Below are positions 22,049 through 30,849 of a stretch of 33,903 nucleotides of DNA, one piece after another. Source of the stretch: Chitinophagaceae bacterium (GTDB taxonomy: Bacteria > Bacteroidota > Bacteroidia > Chitinophagales > Chitinophagaceae). The notes beneath the pieces were generated by a model. That model searched no databases and was not told where the DNA came from. It saw only the letters and a program-made list of their open reading frames with translations. The first letter of the stretch is position 1. Each line of letters opens with the position of its first letter. Location of the stretch: contig JADLCD010000139.1 in the NCBI GenBank assembly GCA_020847395.1, forward strand, positions 1-33,903. Reading direction: 5' to 3'. Both the position numbers and the translations under genes were made by a program.

Positions 22049-22196
22049 ATGATAAAATATAATTTTTCAGTAGAGAATGAGAGCAGAATTTCGAACCTTT
22101 GAAAGGCTCGGAACCCTATATACGTCTTGCCGCCTTGCCACCCCGAGGCACGAGGGGTTTATGCGTTAAGCAGCATGAGGGCAAATTAAATATGAA

Positions 22197-22217
22197 GCGA
22201 AAATTTGGGATGCACCC
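22197..22217. repeat. End of a degenerate MITE-like element
   Basis: This 21-base stretch matches the right terminal inverted repeat of the intact element (3333-3353) at 19 of 21 positions, including the outer TGCACCC. No left end was found in the preceding 150 bases, though that stretch has hairpins of its own (CGAACCTTT/AAAGGCTCG region near 22091-22111). It is probably a decayed or truncated copy. Confidence 0.55.
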
Positions 22218-22265
22218 ATGTGCTTTTATCCAATATTCAGCATTTGCTTTTACCTTTACTATCAA

Positions 22266-22637
22266 ATGAATACAACAAATAAAAAAACACTGATACTTGG
22301 CGCTTCTTCTGATCCATCGCGATACAGTTTTCTTGCGCTAAACCGTTTGCGTAATGCCGGGCATGCGGTAGAAGCAGTGGGAAAAAAAGATGAAATAGTT
22401 GCTGATGTACAAATACATAAAGAGCCCCGGCCAATCGCTGATATTGACACAGTAACATTATATCTTAACCCGCAAAACCAAAAGCAGTATTACGACTATA
22501 TTGTTTCGCTACATCCTAAAAGAATAATTTTTAACCCCGGTGCGGAAAACGAAGAATTGGAAAAGATTGCTGAACAAAATAATATTCCTACTATGCAGGC
22601 ATGCACGCTGGTATTATTAGCAACGGGCCAGTATTGA
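22266..22637 (+). CDS. CoA-binding (YccU-like) Rossmann-fold protein
   Basis: From ATG 22266 the product has 123 residues; 16 upstream codons of the open frame look like non-coding leader and were dropped. KTLILGASSDPSRYSFLALNRLRNAGHAVEAVG is the CoA-binding Rossmann motif, followed by DTVTLYLNPQNQKQYYDYI, RIIFNPGAENEEL and ACTLVLLATGQY, as in the YccU group of small CoA-binding proteins. Its role is unknown. A possible -7 box (TACCTTTA, 22251-22258) lies just before the start. Confidence 0.88.
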   Translation: MNTTNKKTLILGASSDPSRYSFLALNRLRNAGHAVEAVGKKDEIVADVQIHKEPRPIADIDTVTLYLNPQNQKQYYDYIVSLHPKRIIFNPGAENEELEKIAEQNNIPTMQACTLVLLATGQY

Positions 22638-22667
22638 CGCATTTTATGATAATTAGCATATATCCTG

Positions 22668-24509
22668 CTATTTAGGTAGTGCTACCGTAAATACACTCCC
22701 TATATCTACTTTACTTTCGCAGAAAATTTTTCCATTCAACTCATCAACCAGGCGTTTTACAATCGACAAACCTAAACCAGTGGAATATTCACCCTCAGTA
22801 GGCATAGAAGATATCTTACCATATTTACTGAACAGATAAGGAATATCTTCAGGAGCAATACCTACTCCTTCGTCTTTTACAGATACAATTATATTGTCTC
22901 CTTTTTCCTGGAGATTTACAAATACATTTTTCCCCCTGGGAGAAAATTTAATAGCATTAGAAAGCAGGTTTTCAAAAATTCTTCTCAGCATATACCGGTC
23001 GCTCATAAATTGAGTTGAATCAATTTCGTTGTTATAAATAATTTTCATCTCTTTTTGCTGCGCCTGGGGGCCATGAGCATTAATAATATCTTCAAGAAAA
23101 TCACCTATACTTAAAAGCTCAAGATTCATAGGACGGTTGATTTCCTGTTTTTCAATGTGCAAAATATTGTGAATAAGAAGCTCTCCATTGTCTGCTGACG
23201 ACTGAATACGGTATAATGCCTTTCGTTGGGATTCAGTAAAATTAGAAATATCGGATTGTAATATCTGAGTCCACATTTTAATACTTGTAAATGGCCCGCT
23301 TAAATCATGAGAAACAACACTTATCATCGAATTTTTCTCGCTATTAAACTTAGAAAGCTTTTCATTCTGCTTTTGTATTAAGGCATTTTGCTTTTGCAAC
23401 TGGGCATTTTTTTTCCTGTTCATCATCAGCGTAGCGATAGCAGACAGCAATAATCCTATAACAGCAATTGCTATAATCAGCATATATTTCTTCTGAAGTT
23501 TTTGCTTATCTACTTCCAGTATTAACAATTGATTCTGCTGGTTCTTTTGTTTCATATTAAATTTTTCCTGTAGTTCAGTCACCGCATCTAATTCTTTCTG
23601 ACTGACTAAAGCCGTATCTAACCCATGCCATTTTACTAAAAAATCATATGCTGATTTGTAGTCGCCCTTACTCGCATAATACCTTGAATACAGAGAATAT
23701 ACATCCGCCTTTTTTCTTTTTGAATCAATTTCATTGGCTAATTGATTGGTATGTTCCAGGTACTTAAAAGCCGAATCATAATTTTTCTTTTCAATATATA
23801 CATCTGCAATATTCAAACAATCATACCATTGCATGTTTTTATCATTATTTGCCAAATTCCGGTTATGGTTCAACTGAAAATATTCCAGCGCTTTATCCCA
23901 ATGTTTCTTACTAAACCATGCATTCCCGAAATTGTTATATAAAGATGATATATCAAACTTGTTTTTAAATTCATCTGCTATACGCTTTGCCTGTTCTAAA
24001 TAAATCAAAGCACTATCAGGATAACCGAGGTTATTATATATAGAGCCCAGGTTAGCGCTATTTATAAAAATAGATGAAGCTTCTTTTCTTTTAAGCGAAA
24101 CATCAAGTGCCATTCTATAAAATAGCTTTGTTTTTTCAGGCTGATTAATATTAAAGTATGCCATTGCAAGATCACCTAATGCAGCAGACTCGTACTCTGA
24201 CATATCAAGCTTTCGTGCCTCGTCAAGAGATTTATAATAATAACTTATTGCAGAATCATATTCATTTTTAAACTCATTGTAAATTCCTTTAAGGCGCAGG
24301 GACAATACTTCACCTTTATCAAAATTAAAATTGATTGAACGCTCTTTTATATATGAAGCATAATACAAAACAGAATCTGCTTTTGTTTCATCAAAATCCA
24401 GCGCTCTGTCGTATAAAGCTTTGAGATAGGCAGTATCTTCCTGCGATGCTCCTTCAAAAAAGCACAATAAAAAGAAAGTAATAAGCAAGCCTGTTAATGT
24501 ACTTTTCAT
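22668..24509 (-). CDS. TPR-containing membrane sensor histidine kinase
   Basis: The product has 613 residues. Signal peptide (about 1-22), then six or so TPR repeats in the periplasm (about 25-300; for example KNEYDSAISYYYKSLDEA, SIYNNLGYPDSALIYLEQA, KKHWDKALEYFQ, KNYDSAFKYLE, GDYKSAYDFL), a coiled-coil stalk, one membrane segment (343-363), a second coiled coil and the kinase core. The H box SVVSHDLSGPFTSIKM has phospho-acceptor His401; the N box NLLSNAIKFSP (514-524), G1 DEGVGI (546-551) and G2 TGLGLSI (577-583) are intact. There is no receiver domain and no response-regulator gene next to it, so it is an orphan. The TPR sensor should detect a protein or peptide signal; identity unknown. 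Confidence 0.92.
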   Translation of the reverse strand: MKSTLTGLLITFFLLCFFEGASQEDTAYLKALYDRALDFDETKADSVLYYASYIKERSINFNFDKGEVLSLRLKGIYNEFKNEYDSAISYYYKSLDEARKLDMSEYESAALGDLAMAYFNINQPEKTKLFYRMALDVSLKRKEASSIFINSANLGSIYNNLGYPDSALIYLEQAKRIADEFKNKFDISSLYNNFGNAWFSKKHWDKALEYFQLNHNRNLANNDKNMQWYDCLNIADVYIEKKNYDSAFKYLEHTNQLANEIDSKRKKADVYSLYSRYYASKGDYKSAYDFLVKWHGLDTALVSQKELDAVTELQEKFNMKQKNQQNQLLILEVDKQKLQKKYMLIIAIAVIGLLLSAIATLMMNRKKNAQLQKQNALIQKQNEKLSKFNSEKNSMISVVSHDLSGPFTSIKMWTQILQSDISNFTESQRKALYRIQSSADNGELLIHNILHIEKQEINRPMNLELLSIGDFLEDIINAHGPQAQQKEMKIIYNNEIDSTQFMSDRYMLRRIFENLLSNAIKFSPRGKNVFVNLQEKGDNIIVSVKDEGVGIAPEDIPYLFSKYGKISSMPTEGEYSTGLGLSIVKRLVDELNGKIFCESKVDIGSVFTVALPK

Positions 24510-24604
24510 ACAAAAGTTTTAATCCAGGCTACTGCTCCGGCATTAAATGTATACATCGCATAAAGATAAAGAAATGATAACAGCAATGATTCATGAATTA
24601 TGCT

Positions 24605-24708
24605 GGGCGCATTTCAAATTTTTGCAGTAAATATTTTTCCGTTCGATTGGGACACCGAACGATAGGCGATACTACTGGCGGGTGTGCCAACCCGTCAGCG
24701 AAAAATAT
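24605..24708. repeat. Structured repeat related to the MITE-like element
   Basis: The first 21 bases (24605-24625) match the left end of the intact element at 16 positions. Inside, ATATTTTTC (24631-24639) pairs with GAAAAATAT (24700-24708), enclosing CGTTCG/CGAACG (24640-24661) and CTGGCGGGT/ACCCGTCAG with one mismatch (24675-24698). The last hairpin resembles TGGCTGGTG/CACCAGCCA of the intact element. It lies between the histidine kinase start and the DUF1501 stop. Confidence 0.5.
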
Positions 24709-24749
24709 AGACGAAGCGGATAATTTTTATTTTTTGAATGTATATATGA

Positions 24750-26327
24750 CTATTTCACTTTCAGAATTGGTCGCACCTGTTGCAAAGGCCCGTTTTGAAG
24801 CCGCAGATAATACACACCGGCTGCAAGCCCGGTACTGTCAAAACCTATAGTATATGTATTTCCTATTTGGTCTTTATCAACCAATATTTTAACTACCCTG
24901 CCCATAGCATCTATAACCTGTACCAGTGTATGTCCGCCCTGTGTAATGTATTTAACTGTTGTTTGAGTGGTAAAAGGGTTAGGATAATTTGATATTAAAC
25001 TTATACCGGCTTTTTTATTTACTTCATTTATTCCATCGCATGTTCCATCCTGTATAATAGGCAATGACTGAAAATTTTTCAGCAATATAGTTTGCAATGC
25101 TGATGAATCGGCGCAAAACCATTTTTCCAATATAGAAGCATATACACTTCTATAATCATATTGATGTGGAATATTATCATTTACAGAAACATTAGCTGAA
25201 ATAGCAGGATTATTACCTAATACACCTGGCTGAACTTTGCTGCCAAATACAAGCATGGGTGCGGCCACGCCATGATCGGTTCCTACACTGTAGTTTGATT
25301 TTATACGTCTTCCAAATTCAGAAAAAGTAAAAGAAATTACCCTGTCTTCAATACCTAAAAAAGCCAGGTCGTCCTGGAACGCTTTCATAGCGCCTGAAAG
25401 TTGCTTCATCAACATGGCATGTTTACCTGTAGTAGTATCCGTTTCTTCTACCTGCATGGAGTGTGTATCAAATCCGCCATAGCTCACCATGTATACCCTT
25501 GTTTTTAATCCGCCTTTTACCAACCTCGCCACAATTTTAAGCTGTGCAGCTAACCCGTTTCCATCGGGGTAAGGCAATTGCTGTGTGGCATTTGTTGCCG
25601 CTTTTTTTATAGCGCCTGCAAAAAGTTCTGTTTGCCTTGCTATTTCACGTATATAGGTTAGTTCTTTCCCTGCCCGGGTAGCAGGTGCAGGGTCTTTAAT
25701 ATCATCAACTATATTATAAAATGATGTTGGGTTAGAAATACTCATAGCCATTCCCATACCCGGCCCCTGGAAAGTAAGTGATGATACTGACCCGATTTGA
25801 ATTGCCAATGGATCGGGCATTGTAGCATTAGGATAACCATTTGGAAAATTGGGAAATTCATAATTCAGGTACCTGCCTACCCAGCCTGAATTTACCACTT
25901 CATCACTATCTGAACCACTCATCCAGATATCAGTTGATCTGAAATGAGACAGGTTTGGTTCAGGATAACCCGCCGCCTGCACTATCGTCACCTTTCCATT
26001 GTTAAACAAATCCTGTATGCCAGTCATTACCGGATGCAAACCCGTGGCGTTATTTCCCTGAAGTGTAAGTATTTTCTTTTCAGGTATAGCAATATTTGTT
26101 CTCGCACTATAATAATTAGCATAATTGTCTCTTGGTATAATCATATTTAACCCATCATTGCCGCCGTTCATTTGTATAATTACCAATACGTGATCTGTTT
26201 CAGTTGCAAAATTTGTAAGTGTATTTAGCCACGGCGTAGGAGAAAGCGCTGTAACGGTGTGCCCATTTACAAAAGAAGGCAAAATAGTAGCCGGTATAGT
26301 ATTACGTAAAAAATCTCTGCGTTTCAT
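24750..26327 (-). CDS. DUF1501-family exported protein with type IX secretion sorting domain
   Basis: The product has 525 residues. It opens MKRRDFLRNTIPATILPSFV, a Tat-like twin-arginine start with a weak hydrophobic core. The central region (LVIIQMNGGNDGLNMIIPRDNY, SHFRSTDIWMSG, MVSYGGFDTHSMQ, FTFSEFGRRIKSNYSVGTDHGVAAPMLVFG) is the DUF1501 sulfatase/phosphatase-like fold with conserved Asp and His residues. Residues 442-525 are a T9SS type A sorting domain (SNYPNPF, VQVIDAMGRVV, GVYYLRLQNG), so the protein should be delivered across the outer membrane. It is translated after the DUF1800 gene, 32 bases away; these families regularly occur as pairs, with unknown function. Confidence 0.92.
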   Translation of the reverse strand: MKRRDFLRNTIPATILPSFVNGHTVTALSPTPWLNTLTNFATETDHVLVIIQMNGGNDGLNMIIPRDNYANYYSARTNIAIPEKKILTLQGNNATGLHPVMTGIQDLFNNGKVTIVQAAGYPEPNLSHFRSTDIWMSGSDSDEVVNSGWVGRYLNYEFPNFPNGYPNATMPDPLAIQIGSVSSLTFQGPGMGMAMSISNPTSFYNIVDDIKDPAPATRAGKELTYIREIARQTELFAGAIKKAATNATQQLPYPDGNGLAAQLKIVARLVKGGLKTRVYMVSYGGFDTHSMQVEETDTTTGKHAMLMKQLSGAMKAFQDDLAFLGIEDRVISFTFSEFGRRIKSNYSVGTDHGVAAPMLVFGSKVQPGVLGNNPAISANVSVNDNIPHQYDYRSVYASILEKWFCADSSALQTILLKNFQSLPIIQDGTCDGINEVNKKAGISLISNYPNPFTTQTTVKYITQGGHTLVQVIDAMGRVVKILVDKDQIGNTYTIGFDSTGLAAGVYYLRLQNGPLQQVRPILKVK

Positions 26328-26359
26328 AGTATTTGGATTTTTATAAATGGGTTTGGGAA

Positions 26360-28030
26360 TTATGAAAGTTGGTATTCAGGCAAAGCCAGTAAATATTTAT
26401 ACAAATCATTTAATCGTGTATGCACAGTTTCATATGCCATCATATCTGTTGGGTTAGCGATATACGTATTCCATGCGTTCGTCCAGTAATAATCGTTTGT
26501 TTGGCCTGTAAGCAATATTTCTTTTTTTAATTGCTCTTTTATAGTATCAGACAACTGTATTCTGTACAGTATTGCAAGAGAATCTTCTATAAGCATTTTA
26601 GGATCGCCGGGATTGCTTAATGATTTTGTAAAATTTACCGCATCAATTTTCAGTAAGAAATTATTTGTAGTATATCCGATAAATACCAGCGTATCAGTAA
26701 ACTGGTTTCTTTTAGGATAAGTGTCATTATTGATCCACATTTCATGGAACGTAGGTATCTGGTAATATGCCGGCCACCCGGATACACTTGGTGGATCTCC
26801 TATTGATTGCTGCATATCACCACATTGCCACAAAAGCTCGGCATATACTGCGTAGGCAGATGTGTAATCGCTGCTTTGAGGAAATGCTAACTGCATTTCT
26901 CTGCAAGTGCCAATAATAAAATCTGCAGGGCTTTTAATTAAACAGCCCTGGTTCATTACATCAAAAAAATGTTCACTCTTCAGCAATGCAGAAAGTACCG
27001 GCGCAATATCCCAATTATAATTTTGAAGCATTTGCGCAAGTGGCGCAATTACATTTTCTTCGGCAGCCTGGTCAACTTCATAATATACAAACCATTTGTA
27101 TAATTCTTTCACAATATACCTTGATGCTTCAGCGCCCTTGCTGAAAATCATATTGATTAATTCATCTAATTCTTCATCTCCTGCTGTGCTTCCACTTTTG
27201 CCTTGTATGGTTTTATTATTATAAAAAGAAGAAAATGTTTTATTGCCTGTATCGTGGCGGCTGGCATCAAAATAAGATATATTTGCATCCTCGTCATTTC
27301 TCCATCCTGTTAAAACTCTTGCGGCTGCCTTCACATCATCTTCTGTATAGTTGGGATTATTTTCTTTTCCAAGTGTAAACAACTCCTGTAATTCCCTGGC
27401 AAAATTTTCGTCGGGTGCGTATTTACTGTTACGTTCACCATTTTGATATACCAGCATCAAAGAATCAATTGTTATTGCTCTTGCCAGTTTTTTAAAATTG
27501 CCCATGCAGTTTTGCCTGAGTAAAGTATGATGTTTATATGCAAAAAGTGCATTTTGAGTTGAGGCCATTTCAGTAACAAAATGATTATGCCAGAACAATG
27601 TCATCTTTTCTCTTACATTTCGTTGCTGATTAACCATTAAACCTATCCACCATTTTTTTAATGATGCTTTTCTTAATTCGCCAACATCACCATCGGGGTT
27701 GTTACTGTAAACCCATGTTGTTCCTGCATCCACATCTGAATCAGGTTGCTGCGTTGCACTGGTATCGTAATCTTTAAGTGGAGGATCAGGCATGGGAGAT
27801 GTTATGGTGAGCAACTCATCCACACATTGTTCCATTGTTTTTTGAGAGAAATACTCAATATCAGCCAGCTTAGCGCCGAACATTGTTCTTTTGAGTAAAT
27901 GCACAACTTCATTTTTTGTCCAGCTACCGCTATATTGGTTTAGCCCGGTTGAAGTTCTTCCACTAACAGTATTAATTGATACTGCATTTTTTTTTGTGCG
28001 CCGTGCTTTTAAAAATGAACGCCTGTTCAT
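26360..28030 (-). CDS. DUF1800-family protein
   Basis: The product has 556 residues. DUF1800 blocks are clear: VHLLKRTMFGAKLADIEYF, REKMTLFWHNHFVTEM, LMLVYQNGERNSKYAPDENFARELQELFTLG, YTEDDVKAAARVLTGW, FDASRHDTGNKTF, and KSPADFIIGTCREMQLAFP. The N-terminus MNRRSFLKARRTKKN carries a twin-arginine pattern (NRRSFLK), but no hydrophobic stretch follows it, so export by Tat is doubtful. There is no type IX sorting domain. It is the first gene of the operon with DUF1501. Function of the family is unknown; pairing with DUF1501 suggests a joint surface or envelope complex. Confidence 0.92.
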   Translation of the reverse strand: MNRRSFLKARRTKKNAVSINTVSGRTSTGLNQYSGSWTKNEVVHLLKRTMFGAKLADIEYFSQKTMEQCVDELLTITSPMPDPPLKDYDTSATQQPDSDVDAGTTWVYSNNPDGDVGELRKASLKKWWIGLMVNQQRNVREKMTLFWHNHFVTEMASTQNALFAYKHHTLLRQNCMGNFKKLARAITIDSLMLVYQNGERNSKYAPDENFARELQELFTLGKENNPNYTEDDVKAAARVLTGWRNDEDANISYFDASRHDTGNKTFSSFYNNKTIQGKSGSTAGDEELDELINMIFSKGAEASRYIVKELYKWFVYYEVDQAAEENVIAPLAQMLQNYNWDIAPVLSALLKSEHFFDVMNQGCLIKSPADFIIGTCREMQLAFPQSSDYTSAYAVYAELLWQCGDMQQSIGDPPSVSGWPAYYQIPTFHEMWINNDTYPKRNQFTDTLVFIGYTTNNFLLKIDAVNFTKSLSNPGDPKMLIEDSLAILYRIQLSDTIKEQLKKEILLTGQTNDYYWTNAWNTYIANPTDMMAYETVHTRLNDLYKYLLALPEYQLS

Positions 28031-28167
28031 AGGATAAGAGTATTGAATTTAAGATATAGGATTGACCGGTTTAAGAATGGCAAAAAAGCTGCCAGTACTT
28101 TTATAAAAAGCAAATCATTAACATATATCAACTATCTGCTGTAATATTTTGACATTAGTTACCTCAA

Positions 28168-28191
28168 TTAAAAAACCGGGCAAGCCCGGTT
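28168..28191 (-). terminator. Terminator after the thiolase gene
   Basis: On the minus strand an 8-bp GC-rich stem (AACCGGGC / GCCCGGTT) with a 2-base centre is followed by a run of Ts, 33 bases beyond the thiolase stop. Confidence 0.85.
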
Positions 28192-28223
28192 ATACAACTT
28201 GAGATATGTTTATTTATTATTTT

Positions 28224-29402
28224 TTAAACTATGTTTTCGATGATTCCGGCAATGCCCTGCCCTCCACCAACACAAGCTGTTACAATACCATATTTTTTAT
28301 TGAGGCGTTTTAAATCGTGCGTAATTTGTATAGTGAGTTTGCAACCTGTGCATCCCAACGGGTGACCTAATGCAATAGCACCACCATTAATGTTTACAAT
28401 ATCCGGGTTAAAATCCAGCTTTCTTATTACGGCTAAAGACTGCGATGCAAACGCTTCATTTAATTCAATCAAATCAATCTGACCAAGATTCATATTGGCC
28501 TGCTTTAATGCTTTTGGCACTGCTACAATAGGCCCTATACCCATCACACGCGGAGGCACGCCGGCAGATGCGCAGGCAATCAGCCTTGCAATTGGTTTCA
28601 ATCCTAATTCATTCATCATTTTTTCACCCATTACAATTACAAAAGCAGCGCCATCACTTGTTTGAGAGGAGTTACCCGCGGTAACACTGCCACCGGCAGC
28701 AAATACAGGTTTTAATTTTGACAGCACTTCAACAGAAGTATCTGCACGCGGACCTTCATCCGTATCCATCACAAAACTTTTGGTTTGTTTTTTTCCTTTA
28801 TTATCTACATACACTTCCTCTACGGTTACAGGCAATATACCGGATTTAAAATATCCATTCTTTATGGCGTTAATTGCTTTTTGATGTGAGTGAAAAGCAA
28901 ATACATCCTGGTCTTCGCGGCTAACATTATATTCTTTAGCAACAGCTTCCGCCGTTAGTCCCATGCTTAAATAATAATCGGGATCATCTTTTGCAATTGA
29001 ATAAGCCGGCACTGTTTTCCATCCTGCCGTAGGCACAAGGCTCATACTTTCAGTGCCGCCTGCCACTATACATTCCGCCTGCCCTGAACGTATTTTAGCA
29101 GTGGCAATAGCAATGGTTTCCAAACCTGATGCACAATACCTGTTCACCGTCATACCGGGTACTTCAAAACCCAAAGCCCTTGCGGCAATAATTCTCCCAA
29201 CCTGTAAACCCTGTTCTGCTTCGGGTACAGCATTTCCAACAATAACATCATCTATTCTTTTACTATCCAGTTGAGGCACTGAGGCTAAAAGTCCCTGAAT
29301 TACTTCTATGGCAAGGTCATCAGGCCGGGTAAATCTGAAATTACCTTTCTTCGATTTTCCAACTGCGGTTCTGTAACCGGCAATAATATATGCTTCCTGC
29401 AT
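28224..29402 (-). CDS. Thiolase (acetyl-CoA C-acyltransferase)
   Basis: The product has 392 residues, the normal thiolase length. The acylated Cys90 lies in NRYCASGLETIAIA, His347 in GGAIALGHPLGCTG and the second Cys377 in TACVGGGQG; NEAFASQ (315-321) is also conserved. The enzyme either cleaves 3-ketoacyl-CoA in fatty-acid oxidation or condenses acetyl-CoA. The genomic context (no fadB next to it) does not decide between FadA-like and AtoB-like activity. It is monocistronic, with its own promoter and terminator, divergent from pyrD. Confidence 0.94.
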   Translation of the reverse strand: MQEAYIIAGYRTAVGKSKKGNFRFTRPDDLAIEVIQGLLASVPQLDSKRIDDVIVGNAVPEAEQGLQVGRIIAARALGFEVPGMTVNRYCASGLETIAIATAKIRSGQAECIVAGGTESMSLVPTAGWKTVPAYSIAKDDPDYYLSMGLTAEAVAKEYNVSREDQDVFAFHSHQKAINAIKNGYFKSGILPVTVEEVYVDNKGKKQTKSFVMDTDEGPRADTSVEVLSKLKPVFAAGGSVTAGNSSQTSDGAAFVIVMGEKMMNELGLKPIARLIACASAGVPPRVMGIGPIVAVPKALKQANMNLGQIDLIELNEAFASQSLAVIRKLDFNPDIVNINGGAIALGHPLGCTGCKLTIQITHDLKRLNKKYGIVTACVGGGQGIAGIIENIV

Positions 29403-29438
29403 GTGTAAAAATTTAGTTGTTTATGCAACTTTATATTC

Positions 29439-29469
29439 CAAAGTTAACTATCCCTTTTTGCAAAGCAAA
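29439..29469 (-). promoter_or_regulatory. Promoter of the thiolase gene
   Basis: On the minus strand TTTG (29466-29469), exactly 19 bases, TAACTTTG (29439-29446). Full consensus. It leaves a leader of about 30 bases. Confidence 0.75.
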
Positions 29470-29470
29470 A

Positions 29471-29502
29471 TCTGGTAAACATAAGCGCTATTATTACCTT
29501 CG
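29471..29502 (+). promoter_or_regulatory. Probable pyrD promoter
   Basis: TCTG (29471-29474), 20 bases, TACCTTCG (29495-29502), one mismatch in each box. Transcription would start within a few bases of the ATG at 29511, giving a nearly leaderless message. The -33 boxes of pyrD and the thiolase gene are two bases apart. Confidence 0.5.
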
Positions 29503-29510
29503 CGCCGCAT

Positions 29511-30578
29511 ATGTATCAACTACTACGAAAAATTCTTTTTTTATTTTCGCCTGAGCGGGCACATTACTTTTCAATGAACGTATTGAAGGCTGTTTGCAGC
29601 GTAGGTGTATTCAGAAAAATTATCAAAAGTTATTTTAAACCTGAAGGTAACCTGGAAAAAAAACAGTTTTTTGCCTCTGCCAACAGCACGATAACTTTTT
29701 CTAACCCTGTTGGGCTGGGCGCGGGTTTTGATAAGAATGCAAAATATTTAAGAGCATTAGAAACACTTGGTTTTGGATTTGTTGAAATAGGCACGGTTAC
29801 GCCTAAACCACAAGCTGGCAATGATAAGCCACGTTTGTTCAGGTTGCCGATAGATAAGGCTTTGATTAACCGCATGGGCTTTAATAATGATGGTGTTGAA
29901 ATAATTGCCGGCAGGCTTTCTATATGGCGCACTAAACAGGCTGCTGCTAAAAAGAAATCTACGCTTATTATTGGAGGTAATATCGGCAAAAATAAAGTTA
30001 CGCCTAACCAGGAAGCATGGAAGGATTATGAAATTTGTTTCAATGCTTTATTCGATTATGTAGATTATTTTGTTGTGAATGTGAGTTCACCCAACACACC
30101 AGGGCTTCGGGAATTGCAGGAAAAAGATTCGCTGAAAAAAATATTGGTGAACCTGCAATCTATTAATAAAACAAAGCATACTCCCAAACCGGTTTTGTTA
30201 AAGATAGCGCCGGATTTAACCAAAGAACAAATAGATGATGTAATTGACCTTGCCATAGAAATTCAATTGGATGGTTTGGTTGCCACCAACACTACTATAA
30301 GTCGCGATGCATTAAAAACGCCTCAAAGCATTATTACCGAAATAGGCAATGGAGGATTAAGCGGGAAGCCGGTTAAAGAAATATCTACCGCAATTGTGAA
30401 ATACATTATACAAAAAACAGGAAATGCAATACCGGTTATTGGCAGTGGTGGAATTTTTAATGGAATTGATGCTACAGAAAAAATTCAGGCAGGCGCTTCA
30501 TTAATACAGGTATGGACCGGATTTATTTATGAAGGGCCTGAAATTGTAAAAAATATTTGCAGGCAATTATCCCGCTAA
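29511..30578 (+). CDS. pyrD: Dihydroorotate dehydrogenase, quinone-dependent (class 2)
   Basis: The product has 355 residues. The N-terminal membrane-association helices (MYQLLRKILFLFSPERAHYF, about 1-40) mark class 2. FMN-binding and active-site blocks follow: NPVGLGAGFDKNAKY, VEIGTVTPKPQ, NRMGFNNDG, and VNVSSPNTPGLR (190-200), whose serine is the class 2 catalytic base; then GGLSGKPV and VIGSGGIFNG for the phosphate of FMN. It oxidises dihydroorotate to orotate with ubiquinone/menaquinone in pyrimidine synthesis. Its 3' end overlaps a small convergent gene by 12 bases. Confidence 0.97.
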   Translation: MYQLLRKILFLFSPERAHYFSMNVLKAVCSVGVFRKIIKSYFKPEGNLEKKQFFASANSTITFSNPVGLGAGFDKNAKYLRALETLGFGFVEIGTVTPKPQAGNDKPRLFRLPIDKALINRMGFNNDGVEIIAGRLSIWRTKQAAAKKKSTLIIGGNIGKNKVTPNQEAWKDYEICFNALFDYVDYFVVNVSSPNTPGLRELQEKDSLKKILVNLQSINKTKHTPKPVLLKIAPDLTKEQIDDVIDLAIEIQLDGLVATNTTISRDALKTPQSIITEIGNGGLSGKPVKEISTAIVKYIIQKTGNAIPVIGSGGIFNGIDATEKIQAGASLIQVWTGFIYEGPEIVKNICRQLSR

Positions 30579-30716
30579 GGTTTTCTTGACAACAGCGGCT
30601 TCAACAGGCGTTTTACCGGTGTTTTTTTTCTGAAAGCTTTGTAAAAGATGTAATACAGCTATAGTTACAATTACAGCTAATAGTGTTAGTACATTTTTAG
30701 TTAAGATCCGCTTCAT
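30567..30716 (-). CDS. Small single-pass membrane protein (49 residues)
   Basis: ATG 30716 opens a 49-codon frame: MKRILTKNV, then a hydrophobic segment LTLLAVIVTIAVLHLL, then a polar Lys-rich tail QKKNTGKTPVEAAVVKK. The Lys/Arg-rich start, single helix and basic tail are typical of small inner-membrane peptides. The stop lies inside the last codons of pyrD on the other strand. I do not recognise a family. The evidence is composition and length only. Confidence 0.45.
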   Translation of the reverse strand: MKRILTKNVLTLLAVIVTIAVLHLLQSFQKKNTGKTPVEAAVVKKTLAG

Positions 30717-30849
30717 ATCTATACGTTATAAGTTCCTTACAGCAAATATCGGGCTTGCATTAATACGAAACCTTGTATTTATATAAAATTTATTTTAATA
30801 ATCTTCCTCAAAAAAAAGAGAAGTATATCCAGGGCTTTTATAATATGCA

